NCBI RefSeq assembly: GCF_016859125.1 | Contig: NZ_CP069338.1 | Span: 10,047,501 to 10,111,500 of the forward strand | DNA: 64,000 bases | From: Archangium violaceum | Lineage (GTDB): Bacteria; Myxococcota; Myxococcia; Myxococcales; Myxococcaceae | Direction: 5' to 3' | Part shown: piece by piece, positions 1 through 8,046 of the stretch | Position numbering within the stretch: position 1 is the stretch's first letter | How the letters are laid out: each line of letters begins with the position of its first letter | Translations under genes and position numbers: made by a program | Notes under the pieces: generated by a model | Database searches by the model: none | Told to the model about the DNA's origin: nothing | Seen by the model: the letters and a program-made list of their open reading frames with translations, nothing else

Positions 1-10
1 GGAGTGAGGC

Positions 11-727
11 ATGGGGGACCGCATTATCTTGCAGCCGTGGCGGCAAGGCGAGTGTTGTCCCTCCGTGGCACGGGGGGCGAGCGCGGCGGTGGGAGAGCTG
101 GAGCCCTCACGGCGGCTCGCCTTCATCCAATCGCACCTGCACGAGGACGCGCGGCGGGCGCGAATCTGGACGGGCGCATGGGGCGCCAGTTACTCCGTGC
201 TGACATTGGGCCAGCTCACGCTGGCTCCCCTCTTCGCTCCGGCGGAGCAGCCGGACTTCTACGTGGGCGCGATCTCCTCGGTGGGGGGCGTGGCGGCGCT
301 GCTCGCGGTGCCCCTGGCCGTGATGGAGGACTCGCCCACGCTCGACGCACTGGCCGCGCGGCAACAGGGGCCGGTGGACTGCGAGGTGCTCGCCGAGGCC
401 GAGCGGCTGCTCGTCCGGAGTGCCCGGAGCGAAGAAGAGGGACGGAGCTGGGTGATGCACGGAGCCAACGTCCTCTACAACGTCCTCACCGGGCTGGTGC
501 TGGGGCTGTTCTTCGACCGCTGGCCCTCCGCCGCGATCACCGCCGCCACCGGGTGGCTGCTCGGTGAGGTGATGATTCTCACGCAGCCCACCGGAGCCCA
601 GGACGCGCTCCGCGCCTACCGTGAGGGAAAGGCGCTCTCCGAAGAGGGCCAGGCCGCGCTCGACTGGCACGTCAGCGTGGCGATGGCGCCCCACCACGTC
701 GGCCTGCGGCTCCGGCTCGCCTTCTGA
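11..727 (+). CDS. Hypothetical multi-pass membrane protein
   Basis: This is a 238-residue protein whose ATG follows a GGAG ribosome site six bases upstream. Four hydrophobic stretches can be seen, near residues 56-73, 84-105, 157-175 and 177-193. They are separated by a charged middle part (about 110-150) rich in Glu and Arg, which suggests an integral inner-membrane protein with a cytoplasmic loop. I do not recognise the family and see no catalytic motif. The next gene is convergent and ends 60 bases downstream. Whether it belongs to an operon to its left cannot be seen because the window starts here. Confidence 0.7.
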   Translation: MGDRIILQPWRQGECCPSVARGASAAVGELEPSRRLAFIQSHLHEDARRARIWTGAWGASYSVLTLGQLTLAPLFAPAEQPDFYVGAISSVGGVAALLAVPLAVMEDSPTLDALAARQQGPVDCEVLAEAERLLVRSARSEEEGRSWVMHGANVLYNVLTGLVLGLFFDRWPSAAITAATGWLLGEVMILTQPTGAQDALRAYREGKALSEEGQAALDWHVSVAMAPHHVGLRLRLAF

Positions 728-786
728 GTGGGAGGCCCTCCGCCCTCCCCGCCCGCGGCCTGAGCGGGCGTGTGCCCAAAGCGGGC

Positions 787-3700
787 CTACGGGAGCTGGA
801 GCTCGAACGCGCCGATGTCACACCGCGCGCCCGACGGCCTCGGAAGCCCGCGCTGATCGGTCGAGAGCAGAACGCCGGTTGCATCGACGCACCCCGCGGG
901 ATCGCCGCCGTCGACGGCGGGGCTCTCCGGCTCGATCGGCAGCGACGGGACCGGACCGCCGTGGTCTCCGGATGCGCCGAACAGGGGATCGTGCCCGACG
1001 AGGTCGGTCGAGGCGAGCGTCATCCCGACGCACGCGGTGACATCGCCGAACAGGTTGTGGCCAGACGACGTCGTCGTGGACAGCGGCCCCCGCAGCGGAC
1101 AGTCCGCACCGCCCGGCGCGTCGTTCCGAGCGAGGATCGTGTTCCGCAACCGGACGACGGCCGCCCGGTAGGATGGCGACGTGGGCGGCTCGCCAAATTC
1201 GAAGATCGTTCCGAGCGGTCCGTTCGTCTGGTTGAGCGCGAGCGTCGCGTTGCTCAGGTCGACGAGCACGTCGCTCCCATCGCGGTTGAACAGGTTCAGG
1301 ATCCCGCCGTTCACCGCCGACCGGGCCTGAACCACGTTCTCGGAGATCGTGCTGTTCGTCGCGGAGAGCGTGAACAGGCGTCCCGCGGCGTGCCTCGGCA
1401 CGTACAGCATGAAGAGACCGCCTTGCACGGCGTCGGTCGCGAGCGAGGTCCCGACGCGGTTGCGGCTCACGTCCGTGCGGACGAACGCGATCTCGCCGTC
1501 CGGATCCGGGTCACCGGAAGATCCGGACGTGGACGCCAGGTAGAGCAGGCCGCCATGGACGACGCCCGGATTCATCGTCGACCCGCCGTCGACGCCGGAC
1601 GTGATCGTGTTGGCGCGCAGGACCGAGTCCACGATCGCGACGTGTCGGGCCTCCTCGAGATGGAACAATCCGCCTTGCGTCAGGCCTCGCGAGCTGGCAA
1701 CGGCGTTGTCCACGAACGTGGAGCTCGCGAGCGTGACGACGACGGGCGAGGTCCGCGCGAGATACGCGTAGAGAAGCCCTCCGGACACGCCGTTCGTGCT
1801 GGCAACGGTGTTCCCCTCCACGCGCGTTCCCTCGACCGCAAGCGCGCCAGGCAGGAGCGGCGTCGTTGTCGCGCGGCTCCAGTAGAAGTGCACCAGCCCG
1901 CCCTTCGAGCCGTACTGCGCGGCCGACGTGACGGCGTTCGAGTGGATGTCGCAGTCCTTGAGCCGCAGCGTCCGGACGGCCGAGAGCAGCCCGCCGTCGA
2001 GGTTGTCGCTCGTCGTCACGACGTTCTCGGCGATGGTCACGTCTTCGAGCTCGAGCGACTCGTCGACCTCGGACGGGGACGCGTACTCGTCCACGCGCAC
2101 GAGCCCGCCCTGGACCCACCCGTTCCGCATCGTGTTCCCGATGAGCTGCCCACCGGACATCTTCAGCGTGCCTTCGCGGACGTACAGAACGCCGCCAAGC
2201 AGCTGGCCGCCGGAAGACGCGGTGACCTCGAGCCGGTTGTTCGCGAGGCGATTGCCCGCGAGACGGAGCGAGGTCTGCTTCGCCATCACCGCTGCCCCGC
2301 CGACCCAGATCCCCGCCTTGCCGACGTTTCCCTCGAACGTGACCCCGTCCGCGTGGAGCTGCGCGTGCTCCTGGAGGTAGATGCCCGCGCCGTACGCTTC
2401 CGACTCCGCGACGAGTTCGTTGAATGAGACCTCCGAGTCCGCGGAGAGGGTCACGGTGGAGCCCCACGCGGCGATGCCGCCGCCGTGGGCACCGCTCCCG
2501 GCGTTCTCGACGCGGTTCTGGTGGATGCGGGAGCGGCGGACGTCGATCGCACCGCCGGCACTGAAGACGCCGCCTCCCTCCATCGAGCCGGCGACGCGGC
2601 TCCCATTCGACGCCCGGTTACCGGCGATCTCGCTGTCCTCGATGGTCACGCTGCCGCCGTCGTTACAGACGCCGCCGCCGTAGTTGAGGCCCGTCGAGCT
2701 CGCCTCGTTTCCCGTGATCGCGCTCCCGCCGACATAGAGCTCTCCGGAGTTGTAGATCGCGCCGCCGAAGGCACGGGGCCCGCCGCGGTTGACGTTCTCG
2801 GAGATGATCGACGAGCGAATCTCCATGCGATGCTCGTTCATGATCGCGCCGGTGTTGAGTCCGATGTTCCGCGTGACGGCGACGCCGTCGAGCGTGGCCG
2901 TTCCCCGGTTGTAGACGGCGGAGCCGGCGAATCCCGGGGCGCCGGGCACTCCGGCGTTGCCACGGATGGTGAGGCTCGTGATGCGCAGCGTCGCGCTGGG
3001 CTCGATCTGGAACGCTGGCGGTCCGCCGCTCTCGACCACGGAGCCGTCGAGGGACGAGCCCCGGACCTCCACGGCGCTCTTGCCGCCCATCCGGGCGAGC
3101 TCGACGCGGATGGGGCCACGAAAAAGGCCTTCCGGCAGCGCGACGACTTCGCACGCCGGGTTGTCGACGAGCGCCTGCACCGTCTCGCCCGCGCCAAGGG
3201 GGCACGTTCGGCCCGAGCACGCCACGCGGCCCGTCGTTCCTCCCGTGCACCGGTTGCAGGTATCCACCTGCGCGGTGCCGCCCCAGATCCCGGCGCAGTC
3301 CTGGGTACAGGCGGTCTGGCCGGTGGTGCCGCCCGTGCACACGCCGCAGCGGTCGACGGAGGCGGTGCCGCCCCACACGCCCGCGCAGTCCTGCGCGCAG
3401 GCCGTCTGGCCGGTGGTGCCGCCCACGCACGCGCCGCAGCGGTCGACGGAGGCGGTGCCACCCCACACGCCCGCGCAGTCCTGGGTGCAGGCCGTCTGGC
3501 CGGTGGTACCACCCGTGCACGCGCCGCAGCGGTCGACGGAGGCGGTGCCGCCCCACACGTCCGCGCAGTCCTGAGTACAGGCGGTCTGGCCGGTGGTGCC
3601 GCCCACACACGCGCCGCACTGGTCAGTGGAGGCGGTGCCACCCCAGACCCCCGCGCAGTCCTGCGCGCAGGCGGTGTTGCCGGTGGTGCCGCCCACGCAC

Positions 3701-4215
3701 GCGCCGCAGCGGTCGACGGAGGCGGTGCCGCCCCACACGCCCGCGCAGTCCTGCGCGCAGGCGGTCTGGCCGGTCGTGCCGCCCGTGCACACGCCGCAGC
3801 GGTCGACGGAGGCGGTGCCGCCCCAGACCCCCGCGCAGTCCTGCACGCACGCGGTTTGGCCGGTGGTGCCGCTCACGCACGCGCCACACTGGTCGACGGA
3901 AGCGGTGCCGCCCCACACGCCCGCGCAGTCCTGCACACACGCGGCCTCACCCGTCGTCCCGCCGACGCAGCGGCCGCAGTGGTCGCGAACCGCTTCGCCG
4001 CCCGCGACGCCGGCGCAATCCGTGGCCGGCGCCTCGACCCTGCAAGCTGCGTCGCACCCGTCGCCATCGCGCCGGTTGCCGTCGTCGCACGCCTCTCCGC
4101 CTTCGATAAGGGCGTTTCCGCACAAGGCGTCGTCGCCTCCGTCGGAGGAGCACGCGAACGCGAACAGGGTGATTCCGCAGAGGACCGCGAGCAGCGGCCG
4201 GGACGTGAAGCACAT
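787..4215 (-). CDS. Lipoprotein with DUF4215 motif, nine Cys-rich repeats and a parallel beta-helix
   Basis: The chosen start is the ATG at 4215, preceded by a GGGGGG ribosome site; it gives 1142 residues and an excellent lipoprotein signal with lipobox FAFAC at residues 17-21. A longer frame upstream would hide this signal. Residues 30-60 match the Myxococcus Cys-rich (DUF4215) pattern CGN..EGGEACDDGN..DGDGC. Residues 66-335 are nine 30-residue repeats of the form DCAGVWGGTASVDRCGxC. The rest is a long repetitive segment rich in GGG, N and S typical of a right-handed parallel beta-helix, with a C-terminal D..GLPRP..CDIGAFEL motif as in choice-of-anchor Q proteins. It is probably an outer-membrane or surface lipoprotein; its ligand is unknown. 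Confidence 0.88.
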   Translation of the reverse strand: MCFTSRPLLAVLCGITLFAFACSSDGGDDALCGNALIEGGEACDDGNRRDGDGCDAACRVEAPATDCAGVAGGEAVRDHCGRCVGGTTGEAACVQDCAGVWGGTASVDQCGACVSGTTGQTACVQDCAGVWGGTASVDRCGVCTGGTTGQTACAQDCAGVWGGTASVDRCGACVGGTTGNTACAQDCAGVWGGTASTDQCGACVGGTTGQTACTQDCADVWGGTASVDRCGACTGGTTGQTACTQDCAGVWGGTASVDRCGACVGGTTGQTACAQDCAGVWGGTASVDRCGVCTGGTTGQTACTQDCAGIWGGTAQVDTCNRCTGGTTGRVACSGRTCPLGAGETVQALVDNPACEVVALPEGLFRGPIRVELARMGGKSAVEVRGSSLDGSVVESGGPPAFQIEPSATLRITSLTIRGNAGVPGAPGFAGSAVYNRGTATLDGVAVTRNIGLNTGAIMNEHRMEIRSSIISENVNRGGPRAFGGAIYNSGELYVGGSAITGNEASSTGLNYGGGVCNDGGSVTIEDSEIAGNRASNGSRVAGSMEGGGVFSAGGAIDVRRSRIHQNRVENAGSGAHGGGIAAWGSTVTLSADSEVSFNELVAESEAYGAGIYLQEHAQLHADGVTFEGNVGKAGIWVGGAAVMAKQTSLRLAGNRLANNRLEVTASSGGQLLGGVLYVREGTLKMSGGQLIGNTMRNGWVQGGLVRVDEYASPSEVDESLELEDVTIAENVVTTSDNLDGGLLSAVRTLRLKDCDIHSNAVTSAAQYGSKGGLVHFYWSRATTTPLLPGALAVEGTRVEGNTVASTNGVSGGLLYAYLARTSPVVVTLASSTFVDNAVASSRGLTQGGLFHLEEARHVAIVDSVLRANTITSGVDGGSTMNPGVVHGGLLYLASTSGSSGDPDPDGEIAFVRTDVSRNRVGTSLATDAVQGGLFMLYVPRHAAGRLFTLSATNSTISENVVQARSAVNGGILNLFNRDGSDVLVDLSNATLALNQTNGPLGTIFEFGEPPTSPSYRAAVVRLRNTILARNDAPGGADCPLRGPLSTTTSSGHNLFGDVTACVGMTLASTDLVGHDPLFGASGDHGGPVPSLPIEPESPAVDGGDPAGCVDATGVLLSTDQRGLPRPSGARCDIGAFELQLP
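3211..4020 (-). repeat. Nine in-frame 90-bp tandem repeats encoding DCAGVWGGTASVDRC units
   Basis: Within the lipoprotein gene, nine consecutive 90-bp units encode 30-residue modules with four conserved cysteines each. Internal units are close to identical at the DNA level, while the first (GVAGGEAVRDH) and last (GIWGGTAQVDT) have diverged. This is the pattern expected of an array that expands and contracts by recombination, so copy number may vary between strains. Confidence 0.9.
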
Positions 4216-4279
4216 CGGTTTTCCCCCCGGTGAAACGAGGTCGGTTCGAGCCAGGCGCGCAACGTAGCACCAATGCCGA

Positions 4280-4860
4280 TCAGATGGCCCTGCCCAGCGT
4301 ATGGCCGAGCAGGTTGAAGCCCAGGAACGCGGGCGTCGCGTCCGGAGGAATCTGGAGCGACTCCACGTCCAGCGCGTGGACGACGATGTAGTAACGGTGC
4401 TTACCACTCCCCGGAGGCGGTGCCGCTCCAAGGTAGCGCTTCATCCGCGCATCGTTCGGAAGCTGGAACGCACCCGGAGGCAACTTCGAGCCGTCTTCCG
4501 TGTCGGCCCCCGTGGGAAGGCTCGTCACGCTCGCGGGAATGTTGACCACGGCCCAGTGCCAGAAGCCGCTCGCCGTGGGCGCGTCGGGATTGTACATGGT
4601 GACAGCGAAGCCGCGCGTGTTGACGGAAAGCCGCTCCACGACAGTTGAGGGGAAACGTCCTGCCCCCCACCGCCGAAGATGCCGCTGCGCTGTGCCTCGG
4701 GCATCGGCTCACCGTCACGGACGTCCGTGCTCCGCAGGGTGAAGCTCGCGGCGGCGGGAAGGGCCGCATGGGGATTCGTCTTCAAGGGGATGCCTCCTGG
4801 GTTGAGGCCGGTGCACGCGCTCGTGCACGCGGCGACCAGCATGAATGAAACAGCGAACAT
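4280..4860 (-). pseudogene. Frameshifted PEBP (YbhB/YbcL, Raf-kinase-inhibitor-like) lipoprotein
   Basis: The two halves of one phosphatidylethanolamine-binding-protein fold lie in different frames. The upstream half begins at the ATG at 4860 with a lipoprotein-like signal (MFAVSFMLVAACTS) and runs through FTLRSTDVRDGEPMPE and GQDVSPQLSWSGFP. The downstream half resumes with RGFAVTMYNPDAP, HWAVVNIPA and ends PAFLGFNLLGHTLG. These are consecutive, characteristic PEBP segments, so a one- or two-base indel lies near 4610-4635, next to a CGCGCG run. Either the gene is broken or the base call is wrong. PEBP proteins of bacteria are periplasmic or cytoplasmic and of uncertain function. Confidence 0.8.
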
Positions 4861-4976
4861 CGTAGGGAAAGGCCGCCGGGGCGGTCGTGGTGGTGGTGGG
4901 GCAACCCATCCAGCAACGACACTGGGACGGGCCCCGTTCCCAGTCCGAGGGCCCGTACCTGGCCCATCAGCTCCGG

Positions 4977-5265
4977 ATGAGGAGGTCGCTCCTCGCTCTG
5001 GACCGTACTCCTTCTGCTGGGGCTCTCCTGCGAGAAGATGCCTCGCCAGGAGGAGCACGTGAGGTGTCAGGGAGGCCGCATCCAGACTGAGTGCATTCCA
5101 CCTGGACAGCTCCTCCAGGGCTCGAAGTTCCCGGCGACGGTTGACATGAGTGGGTGCCAGGTACGCGAGGAAGTATCCAACTCCTGCTGTGAGAAGGCGC
5201 AGAGCGGCCCCACGATGATGGATGACCCGTGCTGCTACGTCTTCTGCGCGGGCTCCTGCGGCTAG
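4977..5265 (+). pseudogene. Small Cys-rich lipoprotein, apparent frameshift in the signal peptide
   Basis: Translation from the ATG at 4977 gives MRRSLLAL in one frame; the next frame continues WTVLLLLGLSC-EK and then a roughly 75-residue Cys-rich tail (CIPPGQLL, SCCEKAQ, DDPCCYVFCAGSCG) to the stop at 5265. Joined, the product would be a short lipoprotein with lipobox LGLSC and nine further cysteines. The shift needed is one inserted or two deleted bases around 4990-5000. An internal ATG at 5038 would lose the export signal. The family is not recognised. It is divergent from the PEBP gene, which is also frameshifted. Confidence 0.55.
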
Positions 5266-5368
5266 CGGTCATCTCACCGCCGCAGAGTGACCAGGATCAC
5301 AGACAGCACTCCCCTTCGCTTTCAACATGCGCCCTACCTCGTCACCCCTAGCCTGGGAGCGCACGCCC

Positions 5369-6802
5369 ATGTCCAGTGCCTGGTCACAGCTTGAAGATGT
5401 TGGAATCACGGTCGTCACGAAGAGCGACGCGGAGTACGGCAAGGCCCGGAGGAACTACAACACCCGATTCAGCCGCTATCCCGCCGCCATCGCCTTCTGC
5501 GAGAACGCCGAGCAGGTGAGTGCCGCGCTCATGTTCACGCGGAAGAACCAGATGCCTTTCCGCGTCCGCAGCGGACGGCACAGCTACGAAGAGCTGTCGC
5601 TCATGGACGATGGCTTGATCATCGATGTCAGCAAGCTGAAGCAATTCAAGGTGAACCAGACCGAGCAAGGCAACTACGCCGTCGTCGGCGCGGGGATGCG
5701 GCAGGACGAGGTCTACCAGCACGTCAGCGCGGAGGGCTTCGTCTTCCCCGCGGGTACCGCCCCCAGCGTTGGCGTGTCTGGAGTCGCCCAGGGTGGCGGC
5801 ATCGGCATGCTGAGCCGGGCCTTCGGTCTGACCCTTGACAACATCGTGAGCATCCAGCTGGTCAAACCTTCCGGAGCAATCGCCGTGCTCACCGCCGATT
5901 CCCCGGTGCCAGACAAGGAGCTGTTCTGGGCCCTGCGCGGGGGAGGTGGTGGCAACTTCGGCATTGTCACGGCGTACACCTTCAAGCTCCACCAGGTCCC
6001 GGAGCTGACGGTCTACGAGATGCGCTGGAAGTATGATCAGTTCATCGACGTCATGCGCTACTGGCAGCAGTGGGCGCCTGACACCGACCGTAACCTGACC
6101 TGCCAGCTCACCTTCGAGCCCCGCGATACCTTGGACGAGAACGGCAAGCCACGGGAGGTCCATTCGGAGGGTCTGTTCATCGGGAGCCCCGAGGCGCTGG
6201 CGAACCTGCTCGAGCCCTGGGTCGAGACCGTGCCTCCGCTGGACGGCTACCCCCTCATGGAGCGCAAGAGCTTCCATGAAACCACCGAGTTCTTCGCCGC
6301 CTTCGACAGCGCGCCGCACCCCTTCAAGACGACCGGTGCCTTCGTGTACGACAACCTGCCAGAGGAATCGCTGAAGACAATCGTCGACCGCCTCGACAAT
6401 GCTCCCAGCAAGCAGTGTGCGCTCTGGATGCAGAGCTTCGGGGGCGCCTTCGCGGACCCAGCCCCCGAGGACACCGCCTTCTTCCACCGGAAGGCCCGCT
6501 TCATCCAGGAGTACGTGGGCGCTTGGACCCCCGACACGCTCCTGGGCATGAAGTGTGCCCGGTGGGCCGAGGGCTTCCGCAGCGCGCTGGCGGAGTACAC
6601 CCGGGGCACGTACGTCAACTTCATCGACCTGAGCCTCTCCACGCCTGGAAAGGAGAAGGCCCAGCAGCCCTACCTGGAGCTGTACTACGGCGGGAACGTG
6701 CAGCGGCTCCGGGAGATCAAGACCCAGGTGGATCCCGACAATGTCTTCGATTTCCCGCAGAGCATCCCGCCCCTTCCGAGAGAGCCGGACGGCTCGCGGT
6801 AA
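5369..6802 (+). CDS. FAD-binding oxidoreductase, berberine-bridge-enzyme-like
   Basis: The ATG at 5369 is preferred over one at 5327 because GGGAG lies eight bases before it; the product has 477 residues. The N-terminal half is a PCMH-type FAD domain with RSGRHSYE, whose His is the usual covalent FAD attachment site, and VGVSGVAQGGGIGMLSR. The C-terminus has the BBE signature YLELYYGGN..RLREIKTQVDPDNVF. Family members oxidise alcohols, amines or sugars with O2. The second covalent FAD residue, a Cys in the GxC..VG motif of two-link enzymes, is replaced here (GTAPSVG), so a single 8-alpha-histidyl link is predicted. No signal peptide is seen. Adjacent oxidase and ThDP-enzyme remnants suggest a decayed metabolic cluster. 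Confidence 0.9.
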   Translation: MSSAWSQLEDVGITVVTKSDAEYGKARRNYNTRFSRYPAAIAFCENAEQVSAALMFTRKNQMPFRVRSGRHSYEELSLMDDGLIIDVSKLKQFKVNQTEQGNYAVVGAGMRQDEVYQHVSAEGFVFPAGTAPSVGVSGVAQGGGIGMLSRAFGLTLDNIVSIQLVKPSGAIAVLTADSPVPDKELFWALRGGGGGNFGIVTAYTFKLHQVPELTVYEMRWKYDQFIDVMRYWQQWAPDTDRNLTCQLTFEPRDTLDENGKPREVHSEGLFIGSPEALANLLEPWVETVPPLDGYPLMERKSFHETTEFFAAFDSAPHPFKTTGAFVYDNLPEESLKTIVDRLDNAPSKQCALWMQSFGGAFADPAPEDTAFFHRKARFIQEYVGAWTPDTLLGMKCARWAEGFRSALAEYTRGTYVNFIDLSLSTPGKEKAQQPYLELYYGGNVQRLREIKTQVDPDNVFDFPQSIPPLPREPDGSR

Positions 6803-6825
6803 CAGTCTCCCCCCTGTGAGCCAAC

Positions 6826-7024
6826 CTCTCCGGGGTGTACGCCGCGTGGCGCCTCAAGCAGGCCTACCCGGAGAAGAAGATCGCGCTGTTCGAGTACAGC
6901 AACCGCATTTTCCCCATGGAGGCCGACGGCGGGAGCAACAACCTGATGTACCTGCGGCACCGGCAGCTCCGGGTGAAGGACTTGAATGACCCGGCCAAGG
7001 TGCCCTACCTGCTGAACCCCGAGC
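6826..7024 (+). pseudogene. Remnant of a flavin amine oxidase (NAD(P)-binding Rossmann start)
   Basis: The frame reads SGVYAAWRLKQAYPEKKIALFEYSNRI, the dinucleotide-fold start of flavin-dependent amine oxidases, and then jumps to GGSNNLMYLRHRQL..DPAKVPYLLNPE, which in such enzymes normally lies several dozen residues later. The glycine-rich GxGxxG start and everything after LLNPE are missing. It begins only 24 bases after the stop of the BBE-type oxidase. It is a non-functional, internally deleted fragment. Confidence 0.65.
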
Positions 7025-7027
7025 TCA

Positions 7028-7472
7028 GGCGGCCTGGAACTCCATCGGCTACACCACCGGGGCCTGCCTCGGCGTGGGATTCGGGGATCCAACCCGGCGC
7101 GCGGTGGTGTTCACCGGGGATGGAGGATTCCAGATGGTGTGACAGGCGCTCTCCGACGTGGTGCGCGCCCGGCACGGCACGATCGTCTTCATCTTCGACA
7201 ATGGGCTGTATGGCATCGAACAGGCCTTCGTGAACGTGAAGTTCTTCACTCGGCGCGAGGCCCCGGAGGACTTCAATCTGCTGCACGGGTGGAACTACGC
7301 CAAGCTTCCCGAAGTCCTTGGCGGAGGCTGGGGCACCACCGTGCACACGATGCCGGAGTTGGAGGCCGCCCTGGAGAGAGCCAAGGCGAACACGGGACAA
7401 CGCTCTCTCATCGCGCTCAAAATTCCCCGCGACGACATCACCCGGCAAATGCTGCAACAGGCCGGAGGCTGA
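7028..7472 (+). pseudogene. Remnant of a thiamine-diphosphate enzyme, C-terminal domain with nonsense codon
   Basis: The frame AWNSIGYTTGACLGVGFGD, VVFTGDGGFQM and FIFDNGLYGIEQAF is the ThDP-binding C-terminal domain of pyruvate/indolepyruvate decarboxylase-like enzymes; GDGGFQ begins the metal-diphosphate motif. A TGA at 7140-7142 replaces the Cys or similar residue after FQMV, and the catalytic N-terminal and central domains are absent. It is fused out of frame to the amine oxidase fragment at about 7025, near a GAGCTC site, so a deletion has joined two former genes. Confidence 0.7.
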
Positions 7473-8046
7473 GTGGCGCGTCCGCTCGGAGTACGGTGCG
7501 CACGGTCCGCCGCCTGGACAAGGTTTGAGGCCCGTCCCACCCGCCTTGAGCGACATCAACGCGGCGGGCAACCTCTATTTGGAGGCGGCGGGAATCGAAC
7601 CCACGCCGGGCGGTGCGAAACTTCCAGCAGAATCGCGCCCTTACCCCGTAACCGCCCGGAATGATTGGGAGTCGATATCCCGCCGCGTCCCCTCCTGTCC
7701 CGCCCCGTTCCGGCCCATTCCGCACGCTCCTGCGACATACGTGCAACATGGCAGGCCCCTGCGGGAACCGGTCAGCCGCCCAGGACGCAAACGGGGGATG
7801 TGTCGGGCCCGACGCTCACCCGGGCATGCGATAACGCCACGAGCCAATTCCGGCAGGGGGACATGTGCCTCCCCAACAGCCGAGCAGTCGCAGGATGCTG
7901 GACCTGGAATTGGCGCGACCGGCGGCTCCGAGAGGTGTCCAACAGCCTCTTAGGAAAGATGGAGGCGCTCTTTGGGGTGGCCGGCGAGTGCACCAACCCC
8001 GAAGAGGGACGCTTCGGTGACTAGATGCGGACGAACCTAGTCTTCA
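7473..8046. other. Gene-free 574 bp containing attachment-like repeat A
   Basis: No convincing coding sequence is present. It holds the tRNA 3'-end-like repeat listed separately. Beside that repeat, GGGCGGT near 7607 can pair with ACCGCCC near 7650, giving a long imperfect hairpin. Base composition falls towards 8000, where the low-GC nuclease gene begins. Confidence 0.6.
7581..7602 (-). repeat. Attachment-like direct repeat A (tRNA T-arm/acceptor 3' half)
   Basis: Twenty-two bases, GGAGGCGGCGGGAATCGAAC followed by CC, are identical to copies at 34427 and 48709, all in the same orientation. Read on the minus strand it is a T-arm (GGTTCGATTCCC) followed by the CGCCTCC half of an acceptor stem. 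No matching 5' half is found, so it is not a complete tRNA. Integrases of the Arm-DUF4102 type use such 3' ends as attachment sites. Confidence 0.6.

Noticed and set aside
3211-4020. 90-bp repeats as a CRISPR or noncoding satellite
   Set aside because: They encode Cys-rich modules in frame with the lipoprotein signal and beta-helix.
772-4233. Long plus-strand open frames (772-2427 and 2485-4233)
   Set aside because: Arg/Ala/His-rich, low-complexity translations antisense to the beta-helix lipoprotein; typical shadows in GC-rich DNA.
7581-7660. A complete tRNA at repeat A
   Set aside because: The neighbouring hairpin does not give a D-arm and a seven-base anticodon loop with a matching 5' acceptor strand.
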